A stretch of DNA of 64,000 nucleotides from Pimelobacter simplex (GCF_900114845.1 NZ_FOUK01000004.1:62001-126000), one strand, 5' to 3'; positions 30,707-39,770 are shown, counted from the stretch's first letter. A program made the numbers and translations. Notes: a model not told the origin generated them from the letters alone.

Positions 30707-31436
30707 CGTCGTCCGCGCCGGCCGGGGCCGGCGCGACCAGCCAGGCCACGGTGATGAGGGCCAGGCCCGCCGCGAGGGCGACGATGCCGGACACGGCCGT
30801 CCAGAACGCCACGATGTCGAGGCCGTGCTCGGTGTGCTCGAGCCCGCCGACGACACCGGCGACCCCGGCGAGGACGACGGCCGCGGGCAGGACCGTCGCC
30901 GGGAGCCGGCGCGGTCGTCGCGGCCCGGGCGGGAGGCGGCGCAGGTGCAGCAGCATCGCCGCGCCGACGACGAGCAGCCCGATCGCCGTCGAGCCGTACT
31001 GCGCCCAGGCGTCACCACGCAGCGGGCCGTGCACCTCGTGCAGCCACGCGACGTGCCGCACGCCCCAGCGTCCGGAGTGGGTGAACAGGTCCCACACGAC
31101 ATGGGTCGTCGAGCCGACCACGGCGGCCAGCGGCGCGAGGAGCCAGGCCCGGCCCCCGATCCGCGCCCGCCCCGGCAGGCGGTCCCGGACCGGCGACGGC
31201 GCGGTGTCGACGAGAGCGTCGCGACCGACGAGGTCCCAGAGAGCCAACAGCACGAGCGTCACCACCACGTCCAGCGTGAGGATCCCGACGAGGCTGTGGC
31301 TGAGCGCATAGCCCTCGTGCCAGCGCGCGAACACCGGAAGGTCGGGCGCCATCGAGCCGATCACCAGCCCGGCGAGGGGCAGGCCGAGGCCGCGGAGCGG
31401 GAGCACCACGGCCGGGTGAGCGAGGGTCAACGGCAC
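30684..31436 (-). CDS. DUF4184 family integral membrane protein
   Basis: 250 aa with about six membrane helices. It starts MPLTLAHPAVVLPL, with the DUF4184 marks PLTLAHPA, GSMAPDLPVF, ALSHSLVGI and THVVWDLFTHSGRWG. The conserved His/Asp residues at membrane faces resemble the metal-dependent hydrolase YdjM family (DUF457). Catalytic role unproven. The C-terminal tail is acidic and Pro/Ala rich. No operon partner is evident: the neighbouring DUF1905 gene is 16 nt upstream on the same strand. Confidence 0.8.
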   Translation of the reverse strand: MPLTLAHPAVVLPLRGLGLPLAGLVIGSMAPDLPVFARWHEGYALSHSLVGILTLDVVVTLVLLALWDLVGRDALVDTAPSPVRDRLPGRARIGGRAWLLAPLAAVVGSTTHVVWDLFTHSGRWGVRHVAWLHEVHGPLRGDAWAQYGSTAIGLLVVGAAMLLHLRRLPPGPRRPRRLPATVLPAAVVLAGVAGVVGGLEHTEHGLDIVAFWTAVSGIVALAAGLALITVAWLVAPAPAGADDVSDPVAP

Positions 31437-31452
31437 CTCGTGAGGCTAGCCG

Positions 31453-31743
31453 CTACCCCCTAGGCGCCAGGTCGAGCGCCGCCTCGACGACCTGGCCGAG
31501 CTCGAGCCCCGCCTCACGTCGTACGGCGGCGCGGAGGGGCACCAGGTAGCGCCTGTCCTTGGGGAAGAGCGCGGTGCGGAAGTCGGTGCCGGCGATCCGC
31601 ACGTCGACGGCGACCTGCCCCCAGTACTCCAGGCCGCGGGCGGCCTCCTTGATGTCCTCGCTCTGCTCGTCGGGCACCTCGACGAAGAAGTACGGCGCCG
31701 GCCCGCGCCACTCGACGACCGGACCCGAGAAGGTGAACTCCAC
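31453..31743 (-). CDS. DUF1905 domain protein
   Basis: 96 aa, a single small beta-barrel DUF1905 domain (YFFVEVPDEQSEDI, GYWG-like EYWGQVAVDVRIAGTDF split by strands, FPKDRRYLVPLRAAVRRE). The family often precedes a YdeI-like domain; here it stands alone. Function unknown. It is 16 nt upstream of DUF4184 and 24 nt from the alcohol dehydrogenase stop, all on the minus strand. Confidence 0.82.
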   Translation of the reverse strand: MEFTFSGPVVEWRGPAPYFFVEVPDEQSEDIKEAARGLEYWGQVAVDVRIAGTDFRTALFPKDRRYLVPLRAAVRREAGLELGQVVEAALDLAPRG

Positions 31744-31767
31744 GGGCCCGATCGTGCCACGCCTGGC

Positions 31768-32868
31768 TCAGGGCACCAGGACGGTGCGCAGCCCGGTCCC
31801 GGCGCGGAGGTCGTCGAAGGCGAGCGCGGCCTCGGCGAGCGGGCGCGTGGTGCCGATCAGGTCGTCGAGCGGGAGCCGCCCGGCGAGGTAGAGCCGGGCG
31901 AGCATGGGGATGTCGAGCTCGCCGACGCTGGAGCCGTAGTTGCAGCCGAGGATCCGCTTGCCCTGGTCGGCCAGCTCGAAGAGGTTGAACGAGCCGGTCG
32001 CGTCGATCGCGGCCATGCCGACGAGCACCGCGGCACCGCCCGAGGTCAGCATCCCCGGCAGCGTCTCGATGACGCGCGGACTGCCGATCGCCTCGAAGGC
32101 GTAGTCGACACCGCCCAGCTCGTCCTGGCACCAGGCCGCGACGTCGACCTCGCGGCCGTCGAGCACGTGGGTGGCACCGAAGGCACGCGCCGCGGCGAGC
32201 CGCTCGGCCGAGAGGTCCACCGCGACGATCGGGTCGGCGCCCGCGAGCCGCAGGCCCATGACGACGGAGAGGCCGACGCCACCGGTCCCGATGACGACAG
32301 CCGACTCACCGGGCCGGACGCCGGCCGTGTGGGTCACCGCGCCGACGCCGGTGGTCACCGAGCAGCCGAGCAGCGCGCCGACCGCGAAGGGCAGCTCGTC
32401 GGGCACCTTGACCGCCGCCGACTCCGGTACGACGACCCGGTCGGTGAACGCGCCGAGGCCGAGGTAGGGCCACCGCTCCTCGCCGTCGGGGCTCGTGAAG
32501 GGGGTGGTGCCGTCGGGCAGCGTGTTCTCGACGGCCTTGGTCCCGGTGCACAGCCAGGCCTGGCCGGCCGCGCAGCGCCGGCAGCGGCGGCACGGGGCGA
32601 ACCACGACAGCACGACGTGGTCGCCGGGCCGGACCGACGTGACGCCGTCCCCGACCGCGCGGACGACGCCCGCCGCCTCGTGACCGAGCACCAGCGGACG
32701 GTCGGCCGGCCAGTCGCCGGACACGACGTGCAGGTCGGAGTGGCACACCCCCGCGGCGCGGACGTCGATCTCGACCTCGCCGGCCCGGGGCGCGCGGAGC
32801 TCGACCTCGCTCAGTCCGAGGCCGGCCTCCGGGTCGAGGACGACGGCAGGGGCACGGTGGGCGCTCAT
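31768..32868 (-). CDS. Zinc-dependent alcohol dehydrogenase (MDR superfamily)
   Basis: 366 aa. Catalytic zinc ligands: AAGVCHSDLH (Cys/His, about 40-48) and GHEAAGVV (about 63-70). The structural zinc lobe has four Cys in CRRCRRCAAGQAWLC. The NAD-binding Rossmann motif is GTGGVGLSVV (about 190-199). Length and the MDR class III-like ligands fit medium-chain aryl/allylic or formaldehyde-type dehydrogenases. The start overlaps the APC permease stop (ATGA), so permease and dehydrogenase are one operon under the divergent TetR. Likely oxidises an alcohol or amine-derived aldehyde imported by the permease. Confidence 0.93.
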   Translation of the reverse strand: MSAHRAPAVVLDPEAGLGLSEVELRAPRAGEVEIDVRAAGVCHSDLHVVSGDWPADRPLVLGHEAAGVVRAVGDGVTSVRPGDHVVLSWFAPCRRCRRCAAGQAWLCTGTKAVENTLPDGTTPFTSPDGEERWPYLGLGAFTDRVVVPESAAVKVPDELPFAVGALLGCSVTTGVGAVTHTAGVRPGESAVVIGTGGVGLSVVMGLRLAGADPIVAVDLSAERLAAARAFGATHVLDGREVDVAAWCQDELGGVDYAFEAIGSPRVIETLPGMLTSGGAAVLVGMAAIDATGSFNLFELADQGKRILGCNYGSSVGELDIPMLARLYLAGRLPLDDLIGTTRPLAEAALAFDDLRAGTGLRTVLVP

Positions 32869-34352
32869 CGGGTGGGGGCCTTGTCAGCAGCAGGGGCGGG
32901 GACGGACGCGAGCTTGGTGTGGGGGCGGGCGAGCAGCACGTAGGCGAGCCCGACCAGGAAGAGCGCGGAGAACACGAGGATCACCGCCCAGACCTGGACC
33001 CAGCTGCCCCCCACCGGCGCGAGCTCGGTGCGCGGCCAGGCGATGTTGATCGCCTCGAAGAGCAGCCAGACGACGGCGAGGACGTTGACGACCAGGCCCA
33101 GCCGGCCGAGCCGGACCTGGCCCGAGTCCGGGTTCCAGCGGCCGGTGAGCCGGGCGACGAGCGCGGTCAGCGCGACGGCGAGGAAGACGAAGTAGAAGCC
33201 GCCCGAGCCGAACGAGATGAGCGTCGCGGCGGCATTGCCGTTGAGGCCGAGCAGCAGTCCGAGCGCGGCGAGGACAGCGGTCACGATCAGCGAGACGTAG
33301 GGGATCTGCCGCTCGCCGACGGTCGCCAGCACCGGCGAGAACGGGAGCTGGCGGTCGCGCGCGAACGCGAACACGGCCCGGCCGATGTAGGTCTGGATCG
33401 AGATGGCGCACGCGAAGAAGGCGATGAGCACGACCACGATGAACGGCTTCTCGGCCCAGGCGCCGATGCCGTCGGTGACCGCGGCGAACACGGGGTCGGC
33501 GATCGCGCCGCTCACGGCGTCCTCCGGCCGGCTCAGCGCGAGGGTGACCGCGAGGCCGGTGAGCAGCACGGTGAACGCGACGAAGAGGTACGCGCGGAGC
33601 AGCGCCCGGGGCACGTTGCGGCGCGGGTTCTCGGTCTCCTCGGCGACCTGCGTGGTGGCATCGAAGCCGAGGAAGGCCCAGCCGGCGACCGCGAGGCAGG
33701 CGAGGAAGCCGGCCGTGGCGGAGCCGCCGACGGCGGCCTCGGCGCCGAGGGTGTCGAACAGGATCCCGAAGCCGTTGTTGTGCACGAAGACGAGCAGCAC
33801 GAGGCTCACCGCGATGGAGGCGACGCCCTCGGCGATGATGCCCGCGTTGAGGAAGTGCTTGACCGGCTCGACGCCGAGCAGGTTGATCGCGAGCGCGACG
33901 GCGACGAAGACGACGCCCAGAAGCACGTGCCCCCGCGCCGACAGCGCGCCGTCGCTGAACAGCAGGTGCAGCCAGGTCGCGCCGAGGTAGGCGACCGTCG
34001 TCAGCGAGGCGACGGCCGCGGACAGGTAGATCCAGCCGACCAGCCAGCCCAGGCGGGGACCGGCCAGGCGCCGGACCCACTGGTAGACGCCGCCGGTGAC
34101 GGGGAACTGCGAGGCGAGCTCGGCGTAGACCACGGCGACGAGGAGCTGGCCGAGGAAGGCGACGACGGTCGCCCAGATCCAGACCGGCCCGGAGAACGCG
34201 AAGCCGAGCTGGATGACGGCGTAGATGCCGACCACCGGCGAGATGGTCGCGAAGCCGATGGCGAAGACCGCCCAGGCCGACAGCGTCCGCCGGAGCTCCT
34301 GCTCGTAGCCGTAGTCCGCCAGCTCGCGGGCATCGGTGCGCACGTCGTCCAA
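32865..34352 (-). CDS. APC-superfamily amino acid/amine permease
   Basis: About 495 aa with 12 membrane helices. Helix 1 has the APC unwound motif (AIGFATISPVVGIYAV) and helix 3-4 region SQFPVTGGVYQWVRRLAGP. I prefer TTG 34352 because AGGAG (34359-34363) sits 6 nt upstream; ATGs at 34388 and 34415 in the same frame have no RBS and fall inside operator-like repeats. Closest functional types are GABA, polyamine or ethanolamine permeases. It is coupled to the downstream alcohol dehydrogenase. Confidence 0.88.
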   Translation of the reverse strand: MDDVRTDARELADYGYEQELRRTLSAWAVFAIGFATISPVVGIYAVIQLGFAFSGPVWIWATVVAFLGQLLVAVVYAELASQFPVTGGVYQWVRRLAGPRLGWLVGWIYLSAAVASLTTVAYLGATWLHLLFSDGALSARGHVLLGVVFVAVALAINLLGVEPVKHFLNAGIIAEGVASIAVSLVLLVFVHNNGFGILFDTLGAEAAVGGSATAGFLACLAVAGWAFLGFDATTQVAEETENPRRNVPRALLRAYLFVAFTVLLTGLAVTLALSRPEDAVSGAIADPVFAAVTDGIGAWAEKPFIVVVLIAFFACAISIQTYIGRAVFAFARDRQLPFSPVLATVGERQIPYVSLIVTAVLAALGLLLGLNGNAAATLISFGSGGFYFVFLAVALTALVARLTGRWNPDSGQVRLGRLGLVVNVLAVVWLLFEAINIAWPRTELAPVGGSWVQVWAVILVFSALFLVGLAYVLLARPHTKLASVPAPAADKAPTR

Positions 34353-34382
34353 CTTGCTCTCCTGACCGGGGGATCTCCTATT

Positions 34383-34422
34383 GGGCATGCGACCAATAAG
34401 TTGTTGGTCACGCATTCAATAA
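34383..34422. promoter_or_regulatory. Operator-like repeats between APC permease and TetR
   Basis: Two copies of a 17-bp direct repeat (34383-34399 and 34406-34422) match at 12 of 17 bases and are spaced 23 bp start to start, close to two helical turns. A perfect inverted repeat GACCAA-N7-TTGGTC (34391-34409) lies between them. The 71-nt gap between the TTG permease start and the TetR start holds nothing else. Likely the binding site of the divergent TetR protein. Confidence 0.55.
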
Positions 34423-34423
34423 C

Positions 34424-35065
34424 ATGACCCGCATGACGTCAAGAGGAGCCGCGGCCAAGCGCGTGCGGAAGGCCCCGGCCGAGCGCCGGCAGGAGATCGT
34501 CGCGACCGCCGCGCAGGTCGGCCTCACCGAGGGCCTCGAGTGCGTCACGCTGCGGCGCGTCGCCGACGAGCTCGGCGTGCAGCCGGGACTGGTCGGGCAC
34601 TACTTCCCCGCCGCCGACCACCTCGTCGCCGAGGCGTTCACGCACGCGACGATGGCCGAGCTCGACGGCCTGCTCCCGGAGGGCGACAACAGCGACAGCG
34701 GCACCAGTGGAGAGGGGGCGTTCCGGGCGTTCTTCGGCCTCATCGCGAGCCCCGAGTTCGACAACGTGAGCCGGCTCTGGCTCAACGCCCGCCACCTCTC
34801 GCGCTACCGGCCGGTGCTCCACGAGCACGTCGTGGCGCAGGAGCTGCTGTGGTGCCGGCGACTCGAGCAGGTCATCGCGGCGGGCCGCTTCGACTGCCCC
34901 GACCCGTGGGCCGCGGCGGTCCGGATCCTGGTCGCGATCGACGGCACGAGCGCCTACGTCAACACGAGCGTCGAGCACCGCCGTGCCCCGATGGCCGACA
35001 TGGTCCGCACGGTCGCCGAGTCCGAGCTCGGACTGGCCCCGGGGGCGCTCGCCCCGGCCGGCTGA
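34424..35065 (+). CDS. TetR-family transcriptional regulator
   Basis: 213 aa. The N-terminal helix-turn-helix (about 18-62; VTLRRVADELGVQPGLVGHYF) follows a basic arm; the ligand domain is in the TetR_C/BetI-like style (RLWLNARHLSRYRP). A second in-frame ATG lies three codons later. It is divergent from the APC permease-dehydrogenase operon and flanked by direct and inverted repeats, so it probably represses that operon until an amine or alcohol inducer binds. BetI-like regulators control choline-type catabolism, which is a plausible parallel. Confidence 0.9.
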   Translation: MTRMTSRGAAAKRVRKAPAERRQEIVATAAQVGLTEGLECVTLRRVADELGVQPGLVGHYFPAADHLVAEAFTHATMAELDGLLPEGDNSDSGTSGEGAFRAFFGLIASPEFDNVSRLWLNARHLSRYRPVLHEHVVAQELLWCRRLEQVIAAGRFDCPDPWAAAVRILVAIDGTSAYVNTSVEHRRAPMADMVRTVAESELGLAPGALAPAG

Positions 35066-35070
35066 GCCCC

Positions 35071-36348
35071 TCAGCCGCGCAGCAGGGCCGCGATCTCGTC
35101 GTACCCGCGGCGCTCGGCGTGCTGCAGCGGCGTGACCCCGTCGCGGTCGGCGATGGTGCGGTCGGCGCCGTGAGCCAGGAGGATCCGGACGATCTCCTGG
35201 TGCGCCTCGCCGCCGTCGCCGAGGATGACCGCCTCGAGCAGCGCGGTCCAGCCGAGGTCGTTGACGTGGTCGAGGTCGACGCCGGTCTGCACGACCCGCC
35301 GCACGTAGTCGGCGTGCCCGCGCTCGCTGGCCGGGATCGGCGAGAGACCGCCGTACCGGTTGCGGATCGTGAGGTCGGGGTTCGCCGGGAGCAGCGCCTC
35401 GAGCATCCGGACGCTGCCGGTCACCCCGGTGACGAGCCAGGGCGTGTCGTGCCGGTCGTCGAGCGCGTCGGCGCTCGCCCCCATCGCGACCAGCACCTCG
35501 GCGACGGCGACCCGGTCGTACGTCGCCGCGAGCAGCAGCGCCGTGCGCTGGTGCTCGTCCCGGGTCTCGATGTCGGCGCCGGCGCGCAGGGCGACGGCGA
35601 CCCCGTCGGCGTCACCGGTGCGGGCGGCGCGCAGCAGCGCGGCGTTCGCGGCGGCCCTGTCGGCCGGTCGGTCTGCGGTGGTCACGTGCTCCAGGATCCT
35701 CTCCAGTCCGGGGTACCCGCGCTCGCGGGCCATCTGCAGGGGGGTCAGGCCGGCGGAGGGCGAGACCCGGTCGAGCTCGACGCCGCCGGCGGCCAGCACC
35801 CGCACCGTCGTCGCGTACGACGCGGTGTCCTCGCCCAGCCAGATCGCCTCGTGGATCGCCTGGTAGCCGATCCGGTTGACGTGGTCGCGGTCGATCCCGG
35901 CCCGGAGCAGCTCGCCCACCACCAGGCCGTGGCCGCGCTCCGCCGCGCGGATCAGGCCGGTGCCGTTCCAGCTGTCCTTGTCGTCCACCTTCGCGCCGTG
36001 GCGCAGGGTGAGCCGGAGCAGGTCGAGGTGGCCCTCGCTCGTCGCCACCAGGTACGCCGACTGCTCGGTGTCGTCCTTGGCGTTGACGTCCGCACCCTGG
36101 CGGACCAGCCGGCGCGCCTGCGCCACGTCGTTCTTCCACGCGGCGTCGCGCAGCCGCCGGTCGAGCACCGCCTGGTCCGGCACCGGCACCGGCACCGGCT
36201 CCGCGGTCGCGGTGGCGGACGGCGTCCGCTCGACGGCGGCAGCGGTGTCGGGCGAGGCGTCCGGCGTCCCGGCCGGGTCGCCGGACCCGCACGCGCTCAC
36301 CAGCAGCGCGAGCGGGAGCACGGCGGCGGCAGCGCGACGCACGCTCAT
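35071..36348 (-). CDS. Ankyrin-repeat lipoprotein
   Basis: 425 aa. The signal peptide ends in the lipobox LVSAC (Cys20), followed by a Thr/Ala/Pro-rich linker to about 55. At least eight ankyrin-type repeats follow, for example NDVAQARRLVRQGADVNAKD, then GTGLIRAAERGHGLVVGELL and TALLEAVILGDGGEAHQEIV. Ankyrin repeats bind proteins, so an extracytoplasmic binding role is likely. The start overlaps the stop of the upstream secreted beta-propeller gene (ATGA), which suggests that the two exported proteins act together. Ankyrin lipoproteins are less common than cytosolic ones. Confidence 0.88.
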   Translation of the reverse strand: MSVRRAAAAVLPLALLVSACGSGDPAGTPDASPDTAAAVERTPSATATAEPVPVPVPDQAVLDRRLRDAAWKNDVAQARRLVRQGADVNAKDDTEQSAYLVATSEGHLDLLRLTLRHGAKVDDKDSWNGTGLIRAAERGHGLVVGELLRAGIDRDHVNRIGYQAIHEAIWLGEDTASYATTVRVLAAGGVELDRVSPSAGLTPLQMARERGYPGLERILEHVTTADRPADRAAANAALLRAARTGDADGVAVALRAGADIETRDEHQRTALLLAATYDRVAVAEVLVAMGASADALDDRHDTPWLVTGVTGSVRMLEALLPANPDLTIRNRYGGLSPIPASERGHADYVRRVVQTGVDLDHVNDLGWTALLEAVILGDGGEAHQEIVRILLAHGADRTIADRDGVTPLQHAERRGYDEIAALLRG

Positions 36349-37310
36349 CGGGTCGGGTCCGTGACGACCTGGTAGGGCCCCGACGCCACGGCCTCGTCGA
36401 ACTTGCTGTCGACGTACAGCACCCGGCCGCGCAGCGTCTTCGCCGTGGTGAGCACGCGGTCGGCGGCGCTGGCCTCCTGCCCGAGCGTCACCAGGCGGCT
36501 GCCGTCGGCCGAGACCCGCAGCGTGGCGATCATCTTGCTGAAGTTGCGGACCACGGTGAGCCGGTTGCCCTGGCGCACGAGGCCGTCGGCGTTGACCAGG
36601 TCGGTGTCGGTCGCGATCGCGCTGACCGCGCCGGTCCGGGAGTCGAAGCGCCACATCCTGCCGACGTTGCCCTGGGCCACGACGAAGCCGCTGCCGTCCG
36701 CCGACAGCACGATGCCACCGAGGTTGAAGCCGGCCGCCCGGGTGATCGTGCCGGTCGCGTCGGCCCACAGCGAGGCCTGCCAGCCGTTCGTCCCCTTGGC
36801 CACGCGGAAGACCTGCGCGTCGTTGGAGTTCGTGAAGTACGCCGCGCCGTCGCGGCCGATCGCCACGTCGTTGAGGAAGGCGTCCGCGGTGCCGGGCACG
36901 CGCAGCGCGGCGAGGAGGTCGCCGTCCTTGCTGTAGACCCACAGGTCGGGCCGGCCGGTGCCGATGCCGTTGGGACCGCCCGCCACGTACACGTTGCCCG
37001 CGTCGTCGACCGTGATGCCGCGGGCCGTGTAGCGGCCGTCGGTGCCGTCGCCCTTCAGCCACTCGCGGGTCTGCGCCGTGCCCACCTGGCCACGGTGGAT
37101 CTCGCCGCCGGTGACCTCGCTGACGTAGAACAGGCCGCGCCGCTCGTCGGCGCCGATGCCCTCGAACTTCGAGCCGACCGGGCTGTCGGCGTCCCCCTGC
37201 AGGACGTACGTCGACGGCCGGCCGTGGCCGTCCGCGGAGGCGGGAGCGGCGAGGGCGCCGAACGCCGTCACGGCGAGCAGGGTGCTGGAGATCAGGTGGG
37301 TTCGCTTCAT
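36345..37310 (-). CDS. Secreted SMP-30/gluconolactonase-like beta-propeller protein
   Basis: 321 aa from ATG 37310, preceded by GGAGG; a GTG three codons upstream is less likely. Signal peptide 1-27 (ends APASADG). The rest is repeated beta-propeller blades (GITVDDAGNVYVAGG, DVAIGRDGAAYFTNS, GIVLSADGSGFVVAQG, LRVSADGSRLVTLG). It resembles SMP-30 or superoxide dismutase-associated NHL-like propellers, but the metal ligands of true lactonases are not certain. It is co-transcribed with the ankyrin lipoprotein and is divergent from the sensor kinase. Confidence 0.82.
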   Translation of the reverse strand: MKRTHLISSTLLAVTAFGALAAPASADGHGRPSTYVLQGDADSPVGSKFEGIGADERRGLFYVSEVTGGEIHRGQVGTAQTREWLKGDGTDGRYTARGITVDDAGNVYVAGGPNGIGTGRPDLWVYSKDGDLLAALRVPGTADAFLNDVAIGRDGAAYFTNSNDAQVFRVAKGTNGWQASLWADATGTITRAAGFNLGGIVLSADGSGFVVAQGNVGRMWRFDSRTGAVSAIATDTDLVNADGLVRQGNRLTVVRNFSKMIATLRVSADGSRLVTLGQEASAADRVLTTAKTLRGRVLYVDSKFDEAVASGPYQVVTDPTR

Positions 37311-37421
37311 GTCCTCCACCCTGCGCGCCGGACCGGGGTCCGGACGTCGGGCGCCCGGCTATCCCTCGGTAGCCAATCGGTTGATGCCGGAGACCGCCGT
37401 CCTCCCTAGGGTGGGCCCACC

Positions 37422-38651
37422 ATGACCTTGCCGTCCCTGCCCGTCTCCGTCCGGCGTCCTGCCGGGGTGCACGGCATCCTCGCGCCTGCCGCCCGGCTCG
37501 ACCGGTGGCTGCTGGCGGTGCTCGTGGTGCTGCTGGTCACCTCCGCCGCGCGGTACGTCGAGCGGCACGGCTTCCACGCGACGGGCGCCGCCGTGCTGGC
37601 GGGTGCGCTCGTGCTCGGCCTGGCCTACGCGACCCGCGGGCTGCTCGCCGGGCGCGCGTGGTGGCCGACGGTCTGGGTGACCGGGATGGTCGTGCTGTGG
37701 GGGGCGCTCACCGCCGTGGCGCCGTCGTTCGCGTGGTGCGCGGTGCCGGTGGCGTTCGCGGTGCTGCGGGTGCTGCCGTTCCCGTGGGCGGTGGGCACCG
37801 TCGTCCTCATGACGGTGCTGCTCACCGCGGCCTGGCAGCGGATCACCGACGGCTTCGACCCGGTCCAGGTGGCCGGCCCGATCGGCGTCGCCCTGGTCAC
37901 CGTGCTCGCCTACCGCGCGCTCGACCTCGAGTCCCGCGCCCGGCAGGACCTGCTCGACCAGCTGGTCGAGGCGCAGGCCGAGCTGGCCGAGGAGCAGCAC
38001 CGCACCGGCGCGCTCGCCGAGCGGACCCGGCTCTCCCGCGAGATCCACGACTCCGTCGGCCAGGGCCTGTCGAGCATCAACCTGCTCCTGCAGGCCGCCG
38101 AGCAGTCCTGGGACGCCCAGCCGGCGACCGCGCGCGAGCACGTCCGGACCGCCGCCGCCACCGCCCGCGACGGCCTCGACGAAGTACGCCGGGTGGTCCG
38201 CGACCTCGCACCCGCCGACCTCGCGGCCAGTGCCGCGGCGCTGCCGGACGCGCTGCGCCGCGCGGCCGAGCAGGCCGATCCCGGCGGGCTGCCGGCCGAG
38301 GTCCGCGTCGACGGCACGCCTGTCGTCGTCCCTGCTGACGTCGCCGCCGCCCTCGTCCGCACCGCCCGCGGCGCCCTCGCCAACGTGCGCGAGCACGCCG
38401 GGGCCGGCCGGGTCGCGCTGACCCTGACCTACCTCCTCGACGAGGTCGTGCTCGACGTGCGCGACGACGGCCGGGGCTTCGATCCCGCGCAGGTACGGGC
38501 CATCGGCACCCGCGGCCGGGGCCTGGCCGGCATCCGCGACCGGGCCGAGGCGCTCGGCGGGCAGGCCGACATCGAGAGCGCACCGGGCGAGGGGACCACC
38601 GTGTCGGTCCGCTTCCCCGTGCACCCCATCCCCCAGGAGGAGCGCCGGTGA
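37422..38651 (+). CDS. Sensor histidine kinase of the NarL/DesK type
   Basis: 409 aa. Five to six N-terminal membrane helices (about 25-165) with almost no periplasmic domain, then a coiled coil and the HisKA_3 dimerisation domain with His209 in SREIHDSVGQGLS. The HATPase domain has ALANVREHA (N box) and DVRDDGRGFDP and TRGRGLAGIRDRAE. Likely senses a membrane or envelope signal. ATGA overlap with the response regulator shows they are a pair. It is divergent from the propeller/ankyrin lipoprotein operon, a plausible target. Confidence 0.93.
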   Translation: MTLPSLPVSVRRPAGVHGILAPAARLDRWLLAVLVVLLVTSAARYVERHGFHATGAAVLAGALVLGLAYATRGLLAGRAWWPTVWVTGMVVLWGALTAVAPSFAWCAVPVAFAVLRVLPFPWAVGTVVLMTVLLTAAWQRITDGFDPVQVAGPIGVALVTVLAYRALDLESRARQDLLDQLVEAQAELAEEQHRTGALAERTRLSREIHDSVGQGLSSINLLLQAAEQSWDAQPATAREHVRTAAATARDGLDEVRRVVRDLAPADLAASAAALPDALRRAAEQADPGGLPAEVRVDGTPVVVPADVAAALVRTARGALANVREHAGAGRVALTLTYLLDEVVLDVRDDGRGFDPAQVRAIGTRGRGLAGIRDRAEALGGQADIESAPGEGTTVSVRFPVHPIPQEERR

Positions 38652-39274
38652 TCCGGATCGTGCTGGTCGACGACCACCCTGTCGTGCGGGCCGGGCTGCG
38701 CGCGCTGATCGACGGGCAGGACGACCTGTCCGTCGTCGGCGAGGCGGACGGGCTCGAGCGCGCGCTCGCCGTCGTGGGCGCGGACCGGCCGGACGTCGTC
38801 CTGATGGACCTCAGCCTGGGCGACGGGAAGGCCGGCGGCGCCGAGATCACCGCCGCGGTCCGGGCGCTCCCCGAGCCGCCCGAGGTGCTGGTGCTCACGA
38901 CGTACGACACCGAGTCCGACATCCTGCGGGCCCTGGAGGCCGGCGCCCGCGGCTACCTCCTCAAGGACGCGCCGCCTGCCGAGCTGTTCGCCGGCATCCG
39001 CGCCACGGCACGGGGCGAGACCGTGCTCGCGCCGTCGGTGGCCGCGACGCTCGTCCGTCGTACGACGCCGGGCGCGACGACGATCACCGAGCGCGAGGTC
39101 GAGGTGCTCGAGCTGCTCTCGCGCGGGCTCGGCAACAAGGAGATGGCGCGCGAGCTGTTCGTCTCCGAGGCCACCGTGAAGTCCCACCTCTCCCACATCT
39201 ACACCAAGCTCGGCGTCGACACCCGGGCCGGCGCCGTCGCGGCCGCGATCGAGCGCCGCATCATCCGAGCCTGA
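38648..39274 (+). CDS. NarL/FixJ-family response regulator
   Basis: 208 aa. Receiver domain 1-118 with the acidic pair Asp9-Asp10 (VDDHPVVRAG), phosphoacceptor Asp54 (VLMDLSLGDG), Thr of LTTYD and Lys of YLLKDAPP. A LuxR-type HTH follows (about 140-205; LTEREVEVLELLSRGLGNKEMA-like, then SEATVKSHLSHIYTKLGV). Start overlaps the kinase stop. It is the cognate regulator of the kinase and probably activates neighbouring or unlinked promoters. Confidence 0.95.
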   Translation: MIRIVLVDDHPVVRAGLRALIDGQDDLSVVGEADGLERALAVVGADRPDVVLMDLSLGDGKAGGAEITAAVRALPEPPEVLVLTTYDTESDILRALEAGARGYLLKDAPPAELFAGIRATARGETVLAPSVAATLVRRTTPGATTITEREVEVLELLSRGLGNKEMARELFVSEATVKSHLSHIYTKLGVDTRAGAVAAAIERRIIRA

Positions 39275-39287
39275 GGAGGCACCCGCC

Positions 39288-39770
39288 ATGACCGTGTCCG
39301 CCGAGGACCTGCGCCACCTGGACCGCTGCGTCGAGCTCGCCGAGGCCGCCGTCGACGCCGGTGACGAGCCGTTCGGCTCCGTGCTCGTCGGCCCCGACGG
39401 GGCCGTGCTGATGGAGGACCACAACCGGGTCAGCGCCGGCGACGGCACCCGCCACCCCGAGCTCGCCATCGCCTTGTGGGCCGCGGCGAACGTGCCCCCG
39501 GCCGACCGCGCCGCGCTCACCGTGTACACCTCCGGCGAGCACTGCGCGATGTGCTCGGCCGCGCACGCCTGGGCCGGGCTGGGCCGGATCGTCTTCGCGA
39601 CGTCGACCCCCCAGCTCGTCGCCTGGTACGCCGACCTCGGCCTCCCCGCCGCACCCGTGGCCGCGCTCCGGATCAGCGAGGTCGCGCCGGGCCTGCCGAC
39701 CGACGGCCCGGTCGACGCGTACGCGGAGCGGGTGCGCGCGCTGCACGCGCGGCACCACACGCTCATGTAA
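39288..39770 (+). CDS. Nucleoside/base deaminase (cytidine deaminase superfamily)
   Basis: 160 aa. The zinc site has HPELAIALW (HxE) and SGEHCAMCSAAHAW (PCxxC variant with Gly-Glu-His before the first Cys). This is the tRNA-adenosine, guanine or cytosine deaminase type, in which HAE is usually seen; HPE is a variant. It follows the response regulator by 13 nt. The last codons CTCATGTAA belong to the left arm of the 25-bp palindrome at 39762-39839, so the gene C terminus (TLM) is set by that element. Confidence 0.88.
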   Translation: MTVSAEDLRHLDRCVELAEAAVDAGDEPFGSVLVGPDGAVLMEDHNRVSAGDGTRHPELAIALWAAANVPPADRAALTVYTSGEHCAMCSAAHAWAGLGRIVFATSTPQLVAWYADLGLPAAPVAALRISEVAPGLPTDGPVDAYAERVRALHARHHTLM

